The notes beneath the pieces were generated by a model. It was not told the origin of the DNA and did not search any database. It worked only from the letters and a program-made list of their open reading frames with translations. DNA of 33,741 bases from Candidatus Anaeroferrophillacea bacterium. GTDB lineage: Bacteria > Desulfobacterota > Anaeroferrophillalia > Anaeroferrophillales > Anaeroferrophillaceae. The position numbers and the translations under genes are program-made. Shown piece by piece: positions 14,821-23,693 of the stretch. The stretch is taken from assembly GCA_016933675.1 (NCBI GenBank), contig JAFGAM010000141.1:1-33741 (forward strand), given 5' to 3'. How positions within the stretch are numbered: position 1 is the first letter of the stretch; each line of letters opens with the position of its first letter.

Positions 14821-15984
14821 ATGAGTGCAGATATACTGACCATCACCGACCAGGAAGCGGCCGCGACCGACTTCCTGCACCGTTGCCGCCGACAACCGCC
14901 GTTGTTCGCCTGCACCATCGCGACCACCGAGACCGCCGCCATCCCCGGCATCTCCGCCGCTGGCGCCAACGTCGAACTGATCCGCTACACCGCCGCCGCC
15001 GACGTCGAGGCGATCTACCACGGCCGGGCAAAGTGCCTGCCGGCGGTTCCCGAAAACCCCGTCGGCCCGCCGTCGCCGGTGATCATCACCATGGCCGCCA
15101 TCGACCTCCTGCAATGCCCGGCGCTGGTTATCGATGCCGGCAACCACGTCATCCCGGAGGTACCGATGCTGACCGCCGGCCGGCAGCCCGGCGGCTCGAT
15201 TCTCGATCCGCTGCCGGTGGAAAACGCCCGGGAGCTATTCGTTCAGGGACTTCTCATCGGCGCCCAGTTGGGCGCTCTGGGACGCACCCTGATCCTCGCT
15301 GAAAGCGTCCCCGGCGGCACCACCACGGCAATGTCGCTCATGGAAGTCCTGGGTGTCGATGCCCGGGGGCGGATCAGCGGCAGCATGCCGGGCAACAATC
15401 CCTCCCAGAAAGCCGCCCTGATCGACCGGGCGCTGGCAGAGAAGGGGCTGGTTGCCGGTTCCCTGGCCGATTCGCCGCTCCAGGCCGTCGCCCTTCTCGG
15501 CGACCCGATGCAGGCGGTGCAGGCCGGCGTTGCCATCGCCGCCGGCCGCCAGATTCCGGTTCTCCTCGGTGGCGGCACCCAGATGCTGGCGGTTGCCGTC
15601 CTCATCGGCCGGCTGCTGAACCGGCCCGACATCGCCGATCTCGACGCCCACGATCGACGGCTGGCCGCCCGGGATATCGCCGCCTGCCGCCCCGGAAACC
15701 TGGGCATCGCCACCACTGCCTGGGTCTCGGAGGACCGTCACGCCGACATCCGCGGCATCGCCCGGCAGCTGCCCGTTGCAGTGCCGATGTTCGCCGCCCG
15801 CATGGACTTTCGCACCGCACGCCACGAAAACCTGCGGCTCTACGAGGAGGGATACGTCAAGGAAGGGGTCGGCGCCGGTGCCATGGGCCTGGCGGCAATG
15901 CTCTACCACGGAATCGACAACAACGCCCTGCTGCCGGCCATCGAGGCGGTCTATGAACGCATCTACCGGCCCGGATCGGCATGA
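14821..15984 (+). CDS. cobT: Archaeal/cyanobacterial-type CobT-like phosphoribosyltransferase
   Basis: A 387-residue protein that resembles the TIGR00303/UPF0284 group (for example the Methanocaldococcus protein MJ1598) rather than the usual bacterial CobT. Evidence is the N-terminal LFACTIATTETAAIPGISAAG and RYTAAADVEAIYHG, the central ESVPGGTTTAMSLMEVLG, LLGGGTQMLAV, and the C-terminal YVKEGVGAGAMGLAAML with its Glu. The group is assigned to transfer phosphoribose from nicotinate mononucleotide to the lower-ligand base (dimethylbenzimidazole), making alpha-ribazole phosphate for CobS. It starts at the ATG at 14821 with GAGGAA nine nt upstream. With cobU, cobS and cobC it completes nucleotide-loop assembly. 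Its last 32 nt overlap the next gene. The family match is from remembered motifs, not an alignment. Confidence 0.85.
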   Translation: MSADILTITDQEAAATDFLHRCRRQPPLFACTIATTETAAIPGISAAGANVELIRYTAAADVEAIYHGRAKCLPAVPENPVGPPSPVIITMAAIDLLQCPALVIDAGNHVIPEVPMLTAGRQPGGSILDPLPVENARELFVQGLLIGAQLGALGRTLILAESVPGGTTTAMSLMEVLGVDARGRISGSMPGNNPSQKAALIDRALAEKGLVAGSLADSPLQAVALLGDPMQAVQAGVAIAAGRQIPVLLGGGTQMLAVAVLIGRLLNRPDIADLDAHDRRLAARDIAACRPGNLGIATTAWVSEDRHADIRGIARQLPVAVPMFAARMDFRTARHENLRLYEEGYVKEGVGAGAMGLAAMLYHGIDNNALLPAIEAVYERIYRPGSA

Positions 15985-17086
15985 TCCGTCAGCCGCCCTG
16001 CGGGCGCTGCAGCGCGAATACTCACCGGCACCCCCGGGAGACGACACCCCATGGCAGATCGTGCCGCTTGAGGGCGACGGCTCCGAACGACGCTATTACC
16101 GCCTGCGCCCCCCCCATAGCCGTTCATTGATCGGGGTCGACGCCCGTGCCGGTGCCGGCAGTGGCCGCATGGTAAACGGCCGCATGGTCGATGAAAACCA
16201 TTCCTTCATGCTCATCGGCCGGCACCTTGCGGCCCGCGGCATCCCCGTCCCCCGGGTTCTCGCCGCCACCCCCGACGCCGCCCTCTACCTGCTCGACGAT
16301 CTCGGCAACCTCACCCTCGCCGGCCATATTGCCGCCGGCCGGCGTGATCCGGACCGGTTGTACGCCGCCTACGAGCCGGTGATCGACCTGCTGGTCATGA
16401 TCCAGCAGCGCGCCTCCCCCGGCTTTCGCACCGCCTGGGGTTACGGCGGCGGCCGCTACGACACCCGGCTGGTCATCGACCGTGAACTCAACTATTTTCT
16501 CCACGCCGGCGCCGTGGAAACCGCCGGCATAACCATAAGTCCGCGCACGCACCGCACCCTGCAACATGAATTCCGCCGCCTCGCCGCGGCGGTGGTGCGG
16601 CAGTCGCCGCAAGGCATCCTGCTGCGCGACTTCCAGTCCCGCAACATCATGCTCCATGACTGCCGGCACTACGTCATCGACTTCCAGGGAGCACGATACG
16701 GACCGCTGTACTACGATCTGGCCGCCGTTCTGCACGACCCCTATGTCGACCTGCCCGACGAACTGCGTGGCACCCTCGCCCGCCGGTATCTGGACCTCGC
16801 CGCCCGGGCCGGACTGCTACGCGCCCGCGAGCGGCAAACGTTCATCCCCGACTGGCAACGGATATCCTTCGTGCGCCTGCTGCAGGTAATCGGTGCCATC
16901 TGCTTTCTCGGCCGGGTCAAACGGCGTCCCGGGTTCATCGAACACCTGCCGGCCGCCGGCCGTGCGGCAAAACGGCTGGCCGCCGAAGCTGCGCTGCGCC
17001 GCACCGCACCGACGCTCTGCCGGCTGGTGGAAGCCCTGCCCGTTACCGGCCCGGAAGCCCCGCCGGAGGTGTTGCGAAGCCAGTAA
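15953..17086 (+). CDS. Aminoglycoside-phosphotransferase-like small-molecule kinase (COG3178/AmgK-like)
   Basis: A 377-residue kinase of the APH fold. The catalytic loop LLRDFQSRNIML carries Asp226 and Asn231; the metal-binding segment VIDFQGARYGPLYYDLAAVL carries Asp243. The DFQ-A-YGP-YD pattern resembles AmgK, the anomeric kinase that salvages N-acetylmuramate and N-acetylglucosamine in peptidoglycan recycling. The N-terminal glycine-rich loop reads EGDGSERRYYRL. The start at 15953 overlaps cobT by 32 nt, suggesting coupling. The MurU nucleotidyltransferase usually found beside AmgK is not in the window. The substrate could be a cell-wall sugar, which would fit the nearby rlpA, or a cobalamin-pathway intermediate such as alpha-ribazole, which would fit cobT. 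The sequence does not decide between these. Confidence 0.8.
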   Translation: MNASTGPDRHDPSAALRALQREYSPAPPGDDTPWQIVPLEGDGSERRYYRLRPPHSRSLIGVDARAGAGSGRMVNGRMVDENHSFMLIGRHLAARGIPVPRVLAATPDAALYLLDDLGNLTLAGHIAAGRRDPDRLYAAYEPVIDLLVMIQQRASPGFRTAWGYGGGRYDTRLVIDRELNYFLHAGAVETAGITISPRTHRTLQHEFRRLAAAVVRQSPQGILLRDFQSRNIMLHDCRHYVIDFQGARYGPLYYDLAAVLHDPYVDLPDELRGTLARRYLDLAARAGLLRARERQTFIPDWQRISFVRLLQVIGAICFLGRVKRRPGFIEHLPAAGRAAKRLAAEAALRRTAPTLCRLVEALPVTGPEAPPEVLRSQ

Positions 17087-17121
17087 AAAAGGCATGGTCC
17101 GGGAATTCCGGACCATGCCTT
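17084..17121 (-). terminator. Terminator of the ribosomal-protein supercluster, shared with the converging cob operon
   Basis: A perfect 14-bp stem (17089-17102 with 17108-17121) with a 5-nt loop. On the minus strand it runs straight into TTTTTTAC, which overlaps the stop codon of the kinase gene on the other strand. It lies 50 nt past the rplQ stop. In the plus direction the stem is followed only by TTCGAC, so it would terminate the cob operon less efficiently. Confidence 0.92.
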
Positions 17122-17171
17122 CGACAGATCATGGGATCAGCCAACTGCCGCTCCCCTTCCGGGGCACAGAA

Positions 17172-17711
17172 TCAGCTTTCGGGTTTATCCGCGTCGATTT
17201 CATCACCGGCCGGCGGCACCGCTCCCGCAGCCGCGGTGGCGACCGGCGCGGCTGATTTTGCTTCCAACTCCGCTTCCACTCCCTGTTTCAGCGTCTGCGA
17301 CAGATCGCCTGCCGGGGATGCGGATGCCGTCTGCGGCTGCACTTTCAGTGCGAACCCGCCGGGCGAAAAGGTAACCAAGGTCATGGGCGCGTTGTCCCCC
17401 GAACGGAAATGCGATTTAATCAGCCGGGTATAGCCGCCCGGACGATTGGCAAAACGCGGTGCGATCTCATCGAACAGCTTCTTCACCATCTGGTGGTCGT
17501 TGAGTACCCTGAAGGCCTGCCGCCGGGCGTGCAGAGTATCGCGCTTGCCCATGGTAACCAGGCGATCGACCAGCCGGCGCAACTCCTTCGCCCGCGCATC
17601 CGTAGTTTCGATGGTTTCATGTTTGATCAGGGAACCGGCCAGAGACCGGAACATGGCTTTCTGGTGACTCGGGCCGTGGCCCAGCCGCCGGCCGACTACT
17701 CTGTGACGCAT
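17172..17711 (-). CDS. rplQ: 50S ribosomal protein L17 with a long C-terminal extension
   Basis: Residues 1-118 are a standard L17 (MRHRVVGRRLGHGPSHQKAM, SLIKHETIETTDARAKELRRLVD, a DNAPM-containing end), placing it near the peptide exit tunnel of the large subunit. Residues 119-179 are an added tail, rich in Ala, Pro, Glu and Asp, with no globular pattern. L17 is usually about 115-130 residues. It is the last gene of the alpha operon and is separated from rpoA by an unusually long 159-nt spacer containing hairpins and a decayed repeat. Confidence 0.97.
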   Translation of the reverse strand: MRHRVVGRRLGHGPSHQKAMFRSLAGSLIKHETIETTDARAKELRRLVDRLVTMGKRDTLHARRQAFRVLNDHQMVKKLFDEIAPRFANRPGGYTRLIKSHFRSGDNAPMTLVTFSPGGFALKVQPQTASASPAGDLSQTLKQGVEAELEAKSAAPVATAAAGAVPPAGDEIDADKPES

Positions 17712-17736
17712 GGCTCAATCTCTCCTTCGTATCGCT

Positions 17737-17799
17737 GATGGCCTCGTTACCATACCATCATCCTCGTTGCCTGTCCGGGCGTACCCCTTGCAGACAGGC
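17737..17799 (+). repeat. Degenerate copy of the palindromic repeat in the rpoA-rplQ spacer
   Basis: Begins with the 23-nt module GATGGCCTCG...CCATC (17737-17759). It continues with CTCGTTGCCTGTCC and GGGCGTAC (17777-17784), which line up in order with CTGCGTTGCGCTGC and GCGGCGTAC of the 8029-8133 element. A 7-bp inverted repeat GCCTGTC/GACAGGC (17769-17775 / 17793-17799) may replace the original hairpin arm. The similarity is partial, so homology is probable rather than certain. Confidence 0.5.
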
Positions 17800-17830
17800 G
17801 CTGCAACCCGGGTCATGCCACCTGCGGTAC

Positions 17831-17857
17831 GGCGCCATCCCCCCTGAAGGGGGCGCC
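17831..17857 (-). other. GC-rich hairpin just after rpoA
   Basis: GGCGCC at both ends, enclosing CCCCC/GGGGG arms with a 2-nt bulge and a 5-nt loop. It lies 13 nt past the rpoA stop on the transcript. No U-run follows, so it may be an mRNA processing or stabilising structure setting rpoA versus rplQ levels. Confidence 0.5.
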
Positions 17858-17870
17858 GCGACCACCGCCT

Positions 17871-18923
17871 CTATTCCTCGAAATCTTCCGCCATCACCCG
17901 CTTGACCATCTCGGCGTTTTCGGGATCGAAATCCGGCACCCGCATTCCCAGTCCAAGTCCCATCTGACCAAGAATATCCTTGATCTCATTAAGTGATTTC
18001 CGGCCGAAATTCTTTGTCGTCAGCATTTCGGTCTCGCTCTTCTGCACCAGTTCGCCGATCAGCCTGATGTTGGCGTTCTTCAGGCAGTTGGCGGAACGAA
18101 CCGACAACTCGAGCTCGTCGACCGTCCGATACAGGTTTTCGTTGACCGGCAGCCGCGGTTCTTCAAACTCCTCGTATTCTTCCGGCGGTTCGAGGTCTTC
18201 GTTGAAATTGATGAAGACGCTCATCTGCTCCTTGACGATCTTCGCCGCGTAGGCCAGCGCGTTCTCAGGCAGCACACTGCCATCGGTCCATATCTGCATG
18301 GTGAGCCGGTCATAGTCGGTCTGCTGTCCGACGCGGGCGTCGGTAACCACGTAATTGACCTTCCTGATGGGCGAAAAAACCCCGTCAACAACAATGGTTC
18401 CCAGGGGAAACTTCTGCTGCTCCTCGACCTGCTCCGCCGGCACGTAACCCTTGCCGGTCTCGGCCGTCATGGTCATCTTCAACACCGCGTCCGGCGCCAG
18501 GGTGGCGAGATGATGCTCCGGATTGAGAATCTCGACCGTGTGGTCGGTCTTGATGTCGCCGGCGGTAACCACAGGCCGGTCACTGCCCTTGACATCAATA
18601 TAAAGCGTCTTGGGGGTATCGACGTGCATCTTGAGACAAACCCCCTTGATGTTGAGTACCAGTTTGGTCACATCCTCCCGCACTCCGGGGATGGTGGTAA
18701 ACTCGTGCGGCACCCCCTCGATCTTCACCGAGGTTATCGCCGCCCCCTGCAGCGACGAGAGCAACACGCGGCGCAAGGCGTTCCCGAGGGTGATACCGTA
18801 ACCCCGCTCCAGCGGCTCCACCGTGAACTTGCCATAGAACGGGGTATGACTATCCGGTTCGACCTCAAGCGGCGACGGTTTGATCAGCACACGCCAGTTC
18901 TTGTACATCAGGCTCTGTTCCAT
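17871..18923 (-). CDS. rpoA: RNA polymerase alpha subunit
   Basis: A 350-residue protein. The N-terminal assembly domain (about 1-245) contains [21 protein letters not shown] and the flanking dimerisation segments. The acidic linker ([12 protein letters not shown]) leads to the C-terminal domain, with [23 protein letters not shown] and [13 protein letters not shown], which contacts UP elements and activators. The ATG at 18923 is chosen for its AAAGGT ribosome site eight nt upstream. A second ATG at 18908 (MYKNW) is the start seen in many homologues but lacks a spaced Shine-Dalgarno. It is 15 nt after rpsD. Confidence 0.98.
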   Translation of the reverse strand: MEQSLMYKNWRVLIKPSPLEVEPDSHTPFYGKFTVEPLERGYGITLGNALRRVLLSSLQGAAITSVKIEGVPHEFTTIPGVREDVTKLVLNIKGVCLKMHVDTPKTLYIDVKGSDRPVVTAGDIKTDHTVEILNPEHHLATLAPDAVLKMTMTAETGKGYVPAEQVEEQQKFPLGTIVVDGVFSPIRKVNYVVTDARVGQQTDYDRLTMQIWTDGSVLPENALAYAAKIVKEQMSVFINFNEDLEPPEEYEEFEEPRLPVNENLYRTVDELELSVRSANCLKNANIRLIGELVQKSETEMLTTKNFGRKSLNEIKDILGQMGLGLGMRVPDFDPENAEMVKRVMAEDFEE

Positions 18924-18938
18924 CAAGGCTACCTTTTA

Positions 18939-19565
18939 TCAGCGGGAATAGAATTCTACGATCAACTGCTCGTTGATCTCAAGGGCGACATCCTCACGCT
19001 TGGGCAGCATCTTCATCGACCCCCGAAACTGCTGCGGATCGAGTTCGAGGAAAGCCGGCAGTCCCCGGCGCCCGGCAGCCTCGAGGGCTTCGACGATGCG
19101 CACCAGTTTACGGCTCTTTTCCCGCACCTCAATCACATCACCCGGCATCACCCGGTATGACGGAATGTTCACCTTTACGCCGTTGACGGCGAAATGCCCG
19201 TGCCGCACCAGATGGCGGGCCTCGGTGCGAGTGGCGGTGAATCCCAGCCGGTAAACAATGCTGTCCAGCCGCTGTTCCACGAGCATCAGCAGGTTTTCAC
19301 CGGTGACGCCCTTCATGCGATCGGCCTTGTCGAAATAATGCCGGAACTGTTTCTCCAGCAGCCCGTAAATGCGGCGCACCTTCTGCTTCTCCCGCAACTG
19401 CTGACCGTATTCGGAAAACTTCGACCGGCGCTGGCCGTGCTGACCCGGGGCATAGGCCCGCCGATCAACGGCACACTTGTCGGTAAAGCAGCGGTCACCC
19501 TTAAGAAACAGCTTGGTACCTTCCCGACGACAAAGCCGGCAGACGGAATCTCTGTAACGTGCCAA
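18939..19565 (-). CDS. rpsD: 30S ribosomal protein S4, zinc-binding form, TTG start
   Basis: A 208-residue S4, the canonical length, when begun at the TTG at 19565, which sits five nt after a strong AGGAGG. Cys9, Cys12, Cys26 and Cys31 form the zinc site of the C+ type. The S4 RNA-binding domain ([26 protein letters not shown]) is intact. S4 nucleates small-subunit assembly and in enterobacteria also represses the alpha operon. The gene is 11 nt after rpsK. Confidence 0.97.
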   Translation of the reverse strand: MARYRDSVCRLCRREGTKLFLKGDRCFTDKCAVDRRAYAPGQHGQRRSKFSEYGQQLREKQKVRRIYGLLEKQFRHYFDKADRMKGVTGENLLMLVEQRLDSIVYRLGFTATRTEARHLVRHGHFAVNGVKVNIPSYRVMPGDVIEVREKSRKLVRIVEALEAAGRRGLPAFLELDPQQFRGSMKMLPKREDVALEINEQLIVEFYSR

Positions 19566-19576
19566 TGGCTCCTCCT

Positions 19577-19969
19577 TTACACCCGTCTCCGTTTCGGCGG
19601 CCGACAACCGTTATGCGGAATGGGGGTTACGTCACGAATGATGTTGATCGTCATCCCGGCAGCCTGAATGGCTCGGATCGCCGATTCACGGCCGGCACCC
19701 GGTCCCTTGACATGAACGTCGACTGACTTCATGCCGTGGTCCACCGCTTTCCGGGCGGCATCCTCCGCCGTCTGCCGGGCGGCGAACGGGGTGCTCTTAC
19801 GAGAACCCTTGAACCCGGCGACACCGGCGGTCGCCCACGCGACGACGTTGCCGTTTACGTCGGTAAACGTCACCTGGGTATTGTTGAAGGTCGCCTGGAT
19901 GTGGGCGATCCCGTAGGGAACATTCTTCTTGATCTTTGCTTTGGTTGCCTTACCCCGTGGTCGAGCCAT
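19577..19969 (-). CDS. rpsK: 30S ribosomal protein S11
   Basis: 130 residues, normal length. Diagnostic segments are [42 protein letters not shown] and [18 protein letters not shown]. It binds the platform of the small subunit next to S18 and S6. It follows rpsM after 71 nt. Confidence 0.98.
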   Translation of the reverse strand: MARPRGKATKAKIKKNVPYGIAHIQATFNNTQVTFTDVNGNVVAWATAGVAGFKGSRKSTPFAARQTAEDAARKAVDHGMKSVDVHVKGPGAGRESAIRAIQAAGMTINIIRDVTPIPHNGCRPPKRRRV

Positions 19970-20040
19970 GGTTCCTCCCGCATCCGCGCGGATATCACGA
20001 CCGCATCAGCCGGTTGTCCGTCGGTACTATTATGGGGTTG

Positions 20041-20409
20041 CTACTTTTTCTTTCTGGCGATGGGTGCCCCGCCCGGTCCCTTCCGGGTGCGGGCATTGGT
20101 CTTCGTCCGCTGACCTCGAACCGGCATCGACCGGCGGTGGCGCAGGCCACGGTAGCAGCCGATATCCATCAGCCGCTTGATATTCTGCGACACTTCGCGA
20201 CGCAGATCACCCTCGATCTTGAACGACTTGTCAATGACTTCGCGCACCCGGCCGAGTTCGTCGTCATTGAGCTCGTCGGCCCGCACATCGTAGCCGATAT
20301 CGGCCGTAGCGAGGATTTTCCGGGCACTGGTAGGCCCGATCCCATAGATATAGGTCAACGCCACTACGATGCGCTTGTTGGGCAGTACGATACCCGCAAC
20401 TCTTGCCAC
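20041..20409 (-). CDS. rpsM: 30S ribosomal protein S13
   Basis: 122 residues. N-terminal [20 protein letters not shown], the helix-two-turn-helix segment [17 protein letters not shown], and the basic C-terminal tail [17 protein letters not shown] that reaches toward the P-site tRNA. It is the first gene of the alpha cluster, 24 nt after rpmJ. Confidence 0.98.
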   Translation of the reverse strand: MARVAGIVLPNKRIVVALTYIYGIGPTSARKILATADIGYDVRADELNDDELGRVREVIDKSFKIEGDLRREVSQNIKRLMDIGCYRGLRHRRSMPVRGQRTKTNARTRKGPGGAPIARKKK

Positions 20410-20433
20410 TGTACACTCCTCCTCCCGGGCTGC

Positions 20434-20547
20434 TTATCCCTGGCGCTGCTTGTGTTTCGGGTTCTCGCAGATTACCCGCACGATCCCGCGACGCTTGATC
20501 ACCTTGCACTTGTCACAGATTTTCTTTACCGATGCGCGAACCTTCAT
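20434..20547 (-). CDS. rpmJ: 50S ribosomal protein L36, zinc-binding form
   Basis: 37 residues (begins [20 protein letters not shown]). The zinc ligands Cys11, Cys14, Cys27 and His32 are all present, so this is the C+ paralogue. It is the usual small gene between infA and rpsM, 60 nt after infA. Confidence 0.97.
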   Translation of the reverse strand: MKVRASVKKICDKCKVIKRRGIVRVICENPKHKQRQG

Positions 20548-20607
20548 TACCGCTCTCCATTTCCGCCGTTCCCGGGTGTCCGGAAACCGAAAAAATCTCC
20601 AATACCA

Positions 20608-20829
20608 CTATTTGGACCGGTAAACGATCCTGCCCCGGGAGAGGTCGTACGGCGAGAGCTCCATCGTCACCGTATCACCCGGCAGGATCTTGATAAAATG
20701 CATCCGCATCTTGCCGGAAATATGGGCCAGTACCCGGTGGCCATTCTCCAGCTCCACCCGAAACATGGCGTTCGGCAGGGTCTCCAGCACCTTACCCTGT
20801 ACCTCAATTACATCTTCTTTACCGGCCAT
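20608..20829 (-). CDS. infA: Translation initiation factor IF-1
   Basis: A 73-residue single OB-fold protein ([21 protein letters not shown], then [17 protein letters not shown]). It binds the ribosomal A site during initiation. It lies 93 nt after map, in the standard map-infA-rpmJ order. Confidence 0.98.
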   Translation of the reverse strand: MAGKEDVIEVQGKVLETLPNAMFRVELENGHRVLAHISGKMRMHFIKILPGDTVTMELSPYDLSRGRIVYRSK

Positions 20830-20922
20830 CTGTCCCCAAGCCTTCCGCCGTGAATTCTCTTTTCGGCAAAACGGATGTTACATGGTTCCTGCGCGCCGGC
20901 CCGGAGACCGACATCGCGTCGG

Positions 20923-21669
20923 TCACTGACTGAGAATATCCGGTCCCTGCTCGGTGATCGCGATGGTATGTTCGAAATGCGCCGACAATTTCCGGTCCCG
21001 AGTCACCGCGGTCCAGCCGTCGGCGAGGATATCCACTTCGCAAGTGCCAATATTTACCATCGGCTCGATGGCAATCACCATCCCCGCCTTGAGCCGCATG
21101 CCCGTGTGAGGCTTACCGTAGTTGGGCACCTGCGGCGGCTCGTGCAGCTGCGTGCCGATGCCGTGTCCGACAAAGTCACGCACGACGCTGTAGCCGTGCC
21201 GCTCGACGTGCTCCTGGATACGATGTGACACGGTAAACAAGTGCTCTCCCGGACTCACGGCATCGATCCCCGCCATGAGTGAATCACGGGTCACGGTCAT
21301 GAGCCGCTCGGCTTCGGCAGATATATCGCCCACCGGCACCGTGATGGCGGCATCCCCGTAGTAACCGTCACACCTGGTGCCGACATCGATACTGATGATA
21401 TCCCCCTCCCGCAGAACTACCCGCCGGGATGGGATCCCGTGGACGATCACCTCGTTGACCGAGGCACAAATGGAGGCCGGGAATCCGGCATAGCCCTTGA
21501 ACGCCGGTTCCGCGCCTTGATCCCGGATCATCGCCTCGGCTTCACGGTCAAGCTCGGCGGTGTTGACTCCGGGAGCCACCAGTCCGCGAAGATGCCGCAG
21601 TACCGCGGCGACAATCCGGTTCGCCGCCCGGAGTTTTTCAATCTCCCGCGGGGATCGAAGGGTAATCAT
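20923..21669 (-). CDS. map: Methionine aminopeptidase type I
   Basis: A 248-residue enzyme that removes the N-terminal Met from new proteins. The five metal ligands of the pita-bread fold are present: Asp95 (SIDVG), Asp106 (YYGDAA), His169 (VGHGIG), Glu202 (AIEPM) and Glu233 (HFEHT), plus substrate His78. There is no N-terminal extension, so it is type Ia. Its ATG overlaps the adk stop (ATGA), a coupling often seen in this cluster. Confidence 0.98.
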   Translation of the reverse strand: MITLRSPREIEKLRAANRIVAAVLRHLRGLVAPGVNTAELDREAEAMIRDQGAEPAFKGYAGFPASICASVNEVIVHGIPSRRVVLREGDIISIDVGTRCDGYYGDAAITVPVGDISAEAERLMTVTRDSLMAGIDAVSPGEHLFTVSHRIQEHVERHGYSVVRDFVGHGIGTQLHEPPQVPNYGKPHTGMRLKAGMVIAIEPMVNIGTCEVDILADGWTAVTRDRKLSAHFEHTIAITEQGPDILSQ

Positions 21670-22307
21670 CCACGCACAACACGCATGATCCCGTTAAAAA
21701 TATCGTCAACGGATCCGGTTCCGGGAATCGCCCGCAACTTGCCCCGCTCGGTGTAGAACTCGATCAACGGCGCCGTCTGCTTGTGGTAGTTCACCAAACG
21801 CTCGCGGATGGCCTCTTCCCGGTCATCGTCGCGCTGATACAGTTCCTTACCGCACAAATCGCAGATGCCTTCCAGCTTCGGTTTGTTGAACATGACATGG
21901 AAGCTGGCGCCGCAGGTACACATGCGACGGCCGGTGAGCCGCCCGAGGAGATCCTCGTCAGGAACCTCGATACTGACGACATCGTCGATATCCTTGTCCA
22001 TCTTCCTGAGCATCGCCTCCAGGGCGTCGGCCTGGGCCACGGTACGGGGGAAACCGTCAAGAATGAAGCCCTTGTCGCAGTCGCTCTCCTTGAGCCGGTC
22101 CGCGATAATCCCGATGACCACTGAATCGGGAACCAGTTGACCGGCATCCATGAACTTCTTCGCTTCGACCCCCATGGGCGTGCCGTCCTTCACCGCCGCC
22201 CGCAGAATATCACCGGTGGAAATCTGCGGCACGCCGAGAGCGTCGATCATCTTCTTCGCCTGCGTCCCCTTGCCAGCCCCGGGAGGTCCCAACAAAATCA
22301 AGTTCAT
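21666..22307 (-). CDS. adk: Adenylate kinase with a cysteine-bearing LID domain
   Basis: A 213-residue enzyme catalysing AMP + ATP to 2 ADP. The P-loop GPPGAGKGT is at residues 7-15, STGDILR at 30-36, the LID entry [10 protein letters not shown] at 80-89, and the long LID lies at about 123-160. LID cysteines are at 130, 132, 149 and 152. The first pair is spaced C-x-C rather than the usual C-x2-C of zinc adenylate kinases, so metal binding is likely but the site geometry would differ. It is 81 nt after secY; the open frame extends further upstream, but the ATG at 22307 gives the standard N-terminus. Confidence 0.97.
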   Translation of the reverse strand: MNLILLGPPGAGKGTQAKKMIDALGVPQISTGDILRAAVKDGTPMGVEAKKFMDAGQLVPDSVVIGIIADRLKESDCDKGFILDGFPRTVAQADALEAMLRKMDKDIDDVVSIEVPDEDLLGRLTGRRMCTCGASFHVMFNKPKLEGICDLCGKELYQRDDDREEAIRERLVNYHKQTAPLIEFYTERGKLRAIPGTGSVDDIFNGIMRVVRG

Positions 22308-22388
22308 GCCCGCATCTCCTTCCTGTTCACCGGGCGGAAAGCTCCGCCGCCGGGGCGCCTGTCGCCTGCCGGCGCGACGCACCACCGG

Positions 22389-23693
22389 CTACCGCCGGCC
22401 GCGCACTCCCCGCTTCATTAAACCATCATAGTTTCTGACGATCAGGTGTGACTGGATCTGCTGAATGGTATCGATACCCACCCCGACCACAATCAGCAGA
22501 GCGGTGCCGCCGAAATAGAACGGCACGTTGAATTTGCCGATGAAAAACATCGGCAGGACGCAGACAATACTGACGTAAACCGCACCCCAGAAGGTCAGCC
22601 GGGTCAGTACCCGGTCGAGGTACTCGGCGGTCTTCTTGCCGGGCCGGATGCCGGGGATATAGCCGCCGCCCTTCTTCAGATTATCGGCGACATCGTCGGG
22701 TTTGAAGGTCACCGCAGTATAGAAATAGCAGAATACAAATATCAGCGCAACGTAAACAACGTTATAGATTACCGTCGACGGCATGAAGGCGGCGGAAACC
22801 TTCTGCATGATCGGCAGATCGATGAAGCTGGCGATGGTCGCCGGAAACATAATGATCGAGGACGCGAAGATCGGCGGAATGACGCCGGCGGTATTAACCT
22901 TCAACGGCAGGTGGGTACTCTGACCGCCGTACATCTTCCGCCCCACCACCCGCTTGGCGTACTGGATGGGAATGCGCCGCTGGCCGGTTTCCACAAAAAC
23001 TATGACCGCCAGAATCACCGCCATCAGGATGATGATCATCAGCATGAGAAAAAGACTCATGTCGCCGACGCGAATCAGGCGAATGGAGTTGATGATCGCC
23101 GCCGGCATCCGGGCGACGATCCCGGCGAAGATGATCAGCGAGATGCCGTTGCCGATGCCCCGCTCGGTGATCTGCTCGCCGATCCACATGATGAACGCGG
23201 TACCGCTGGTCAGGGTTATCACCGTCAGCAAGCGGAAGCCCCAGCCGGGAAACATGACCACCATCTCTCCCGCCGGACCCTGCATACTCTCAAGCCCGAC
23301 GGCAATCCCAAAGCTCTGGATGACGCTCAGCAGGATCGTCCCGTAGCGGGTATACATGACGATCTTGCGCCGTCCCGCTTCGCCCTCTTTCTTGAGGGTC
23401 TCGAGCTTGGGAATGACCATGGTCAGCAGCTCGATAATGATCGAGGCACTGATATAGGGCATGATCCCGAGCGAAAAGACCGACAGCCGGCTCAGGCCAC
23501 CGCCGGCAAACATATCGAACATCCCCAGAAGCGTTCCCTTGGCTTCGGCGAAAAAGGCCGCCAAGGCCTGCCCGTCGATCCCCGGAGTCGGCACATGGAT
23601 GCCGATCCGATAGACAAACAGAAAGAAGAAGGTCCAGCCGATCTTCCGCTGCAACTCGGGAATGTTCCCGATATTTTCCATCCCTTTAAGCAA
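22389..23693 (-). CDS. secY: Protein translocase subunit SecY, TTG start overlapping rplO
   Basis: 434 residues with ten predicted membrane helices, the central channel of the Sec translocon. Conserved regions include GIDGQALAAFF, LGIMPYISASIIIELL (plug and helix 2 region), the cytoplasmic loop KKEGEAGRRKIVMYTRYGT and the C-terminal RNYDGLMKRG. The start is taken as the TTG at 23693 (MLKGMENIGNIPEL), which has GGAGG nine nt upstream inside rplO and matches the usual SecY N-terminus. The ATG at 23681 would place the ribosome site too close. The start overlaps the rplO stop by 8 nt. Confidence 0.97.
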   Translation of the reverse strand: MLKGMENIGNIPELQRKIGWTFFFLFVYRIGIHVPTPGIDGQALAAFFAEAKGTLLGMFDMFAGGGLSRLSVFSLGIMPYISASIIIELLTMVIPKLETLKKEGEAGRRKIVMYTRYGTILLSVIQSFGIAVGLESMQGPAGEMVVMFPGWGFRLLTVITLTSGTAFIMWIGEQITERGIGNGISLIIFAGIVARMPAAIINSIRLIRVGDMSLFLMLMIIILMAVILAVIVFVETGQRRIPIQYAKRVVGRKMYGGQSTHLPLKVNTAGVIPPIFASSIIMFPATIASFIDLPIMQKVSAAFMPSTVIYNVVYVALIFVFCYFYTAVTFKPDDVADNLKKGGGYIPGIRPGKKTAEYLDRVLTRLTFWGAVYVSIVCVLPMFFIGKFNVPFYFGGTALLIVVGVGIDTIQQIQSHLIVRNYDGLMKRGVRGRR

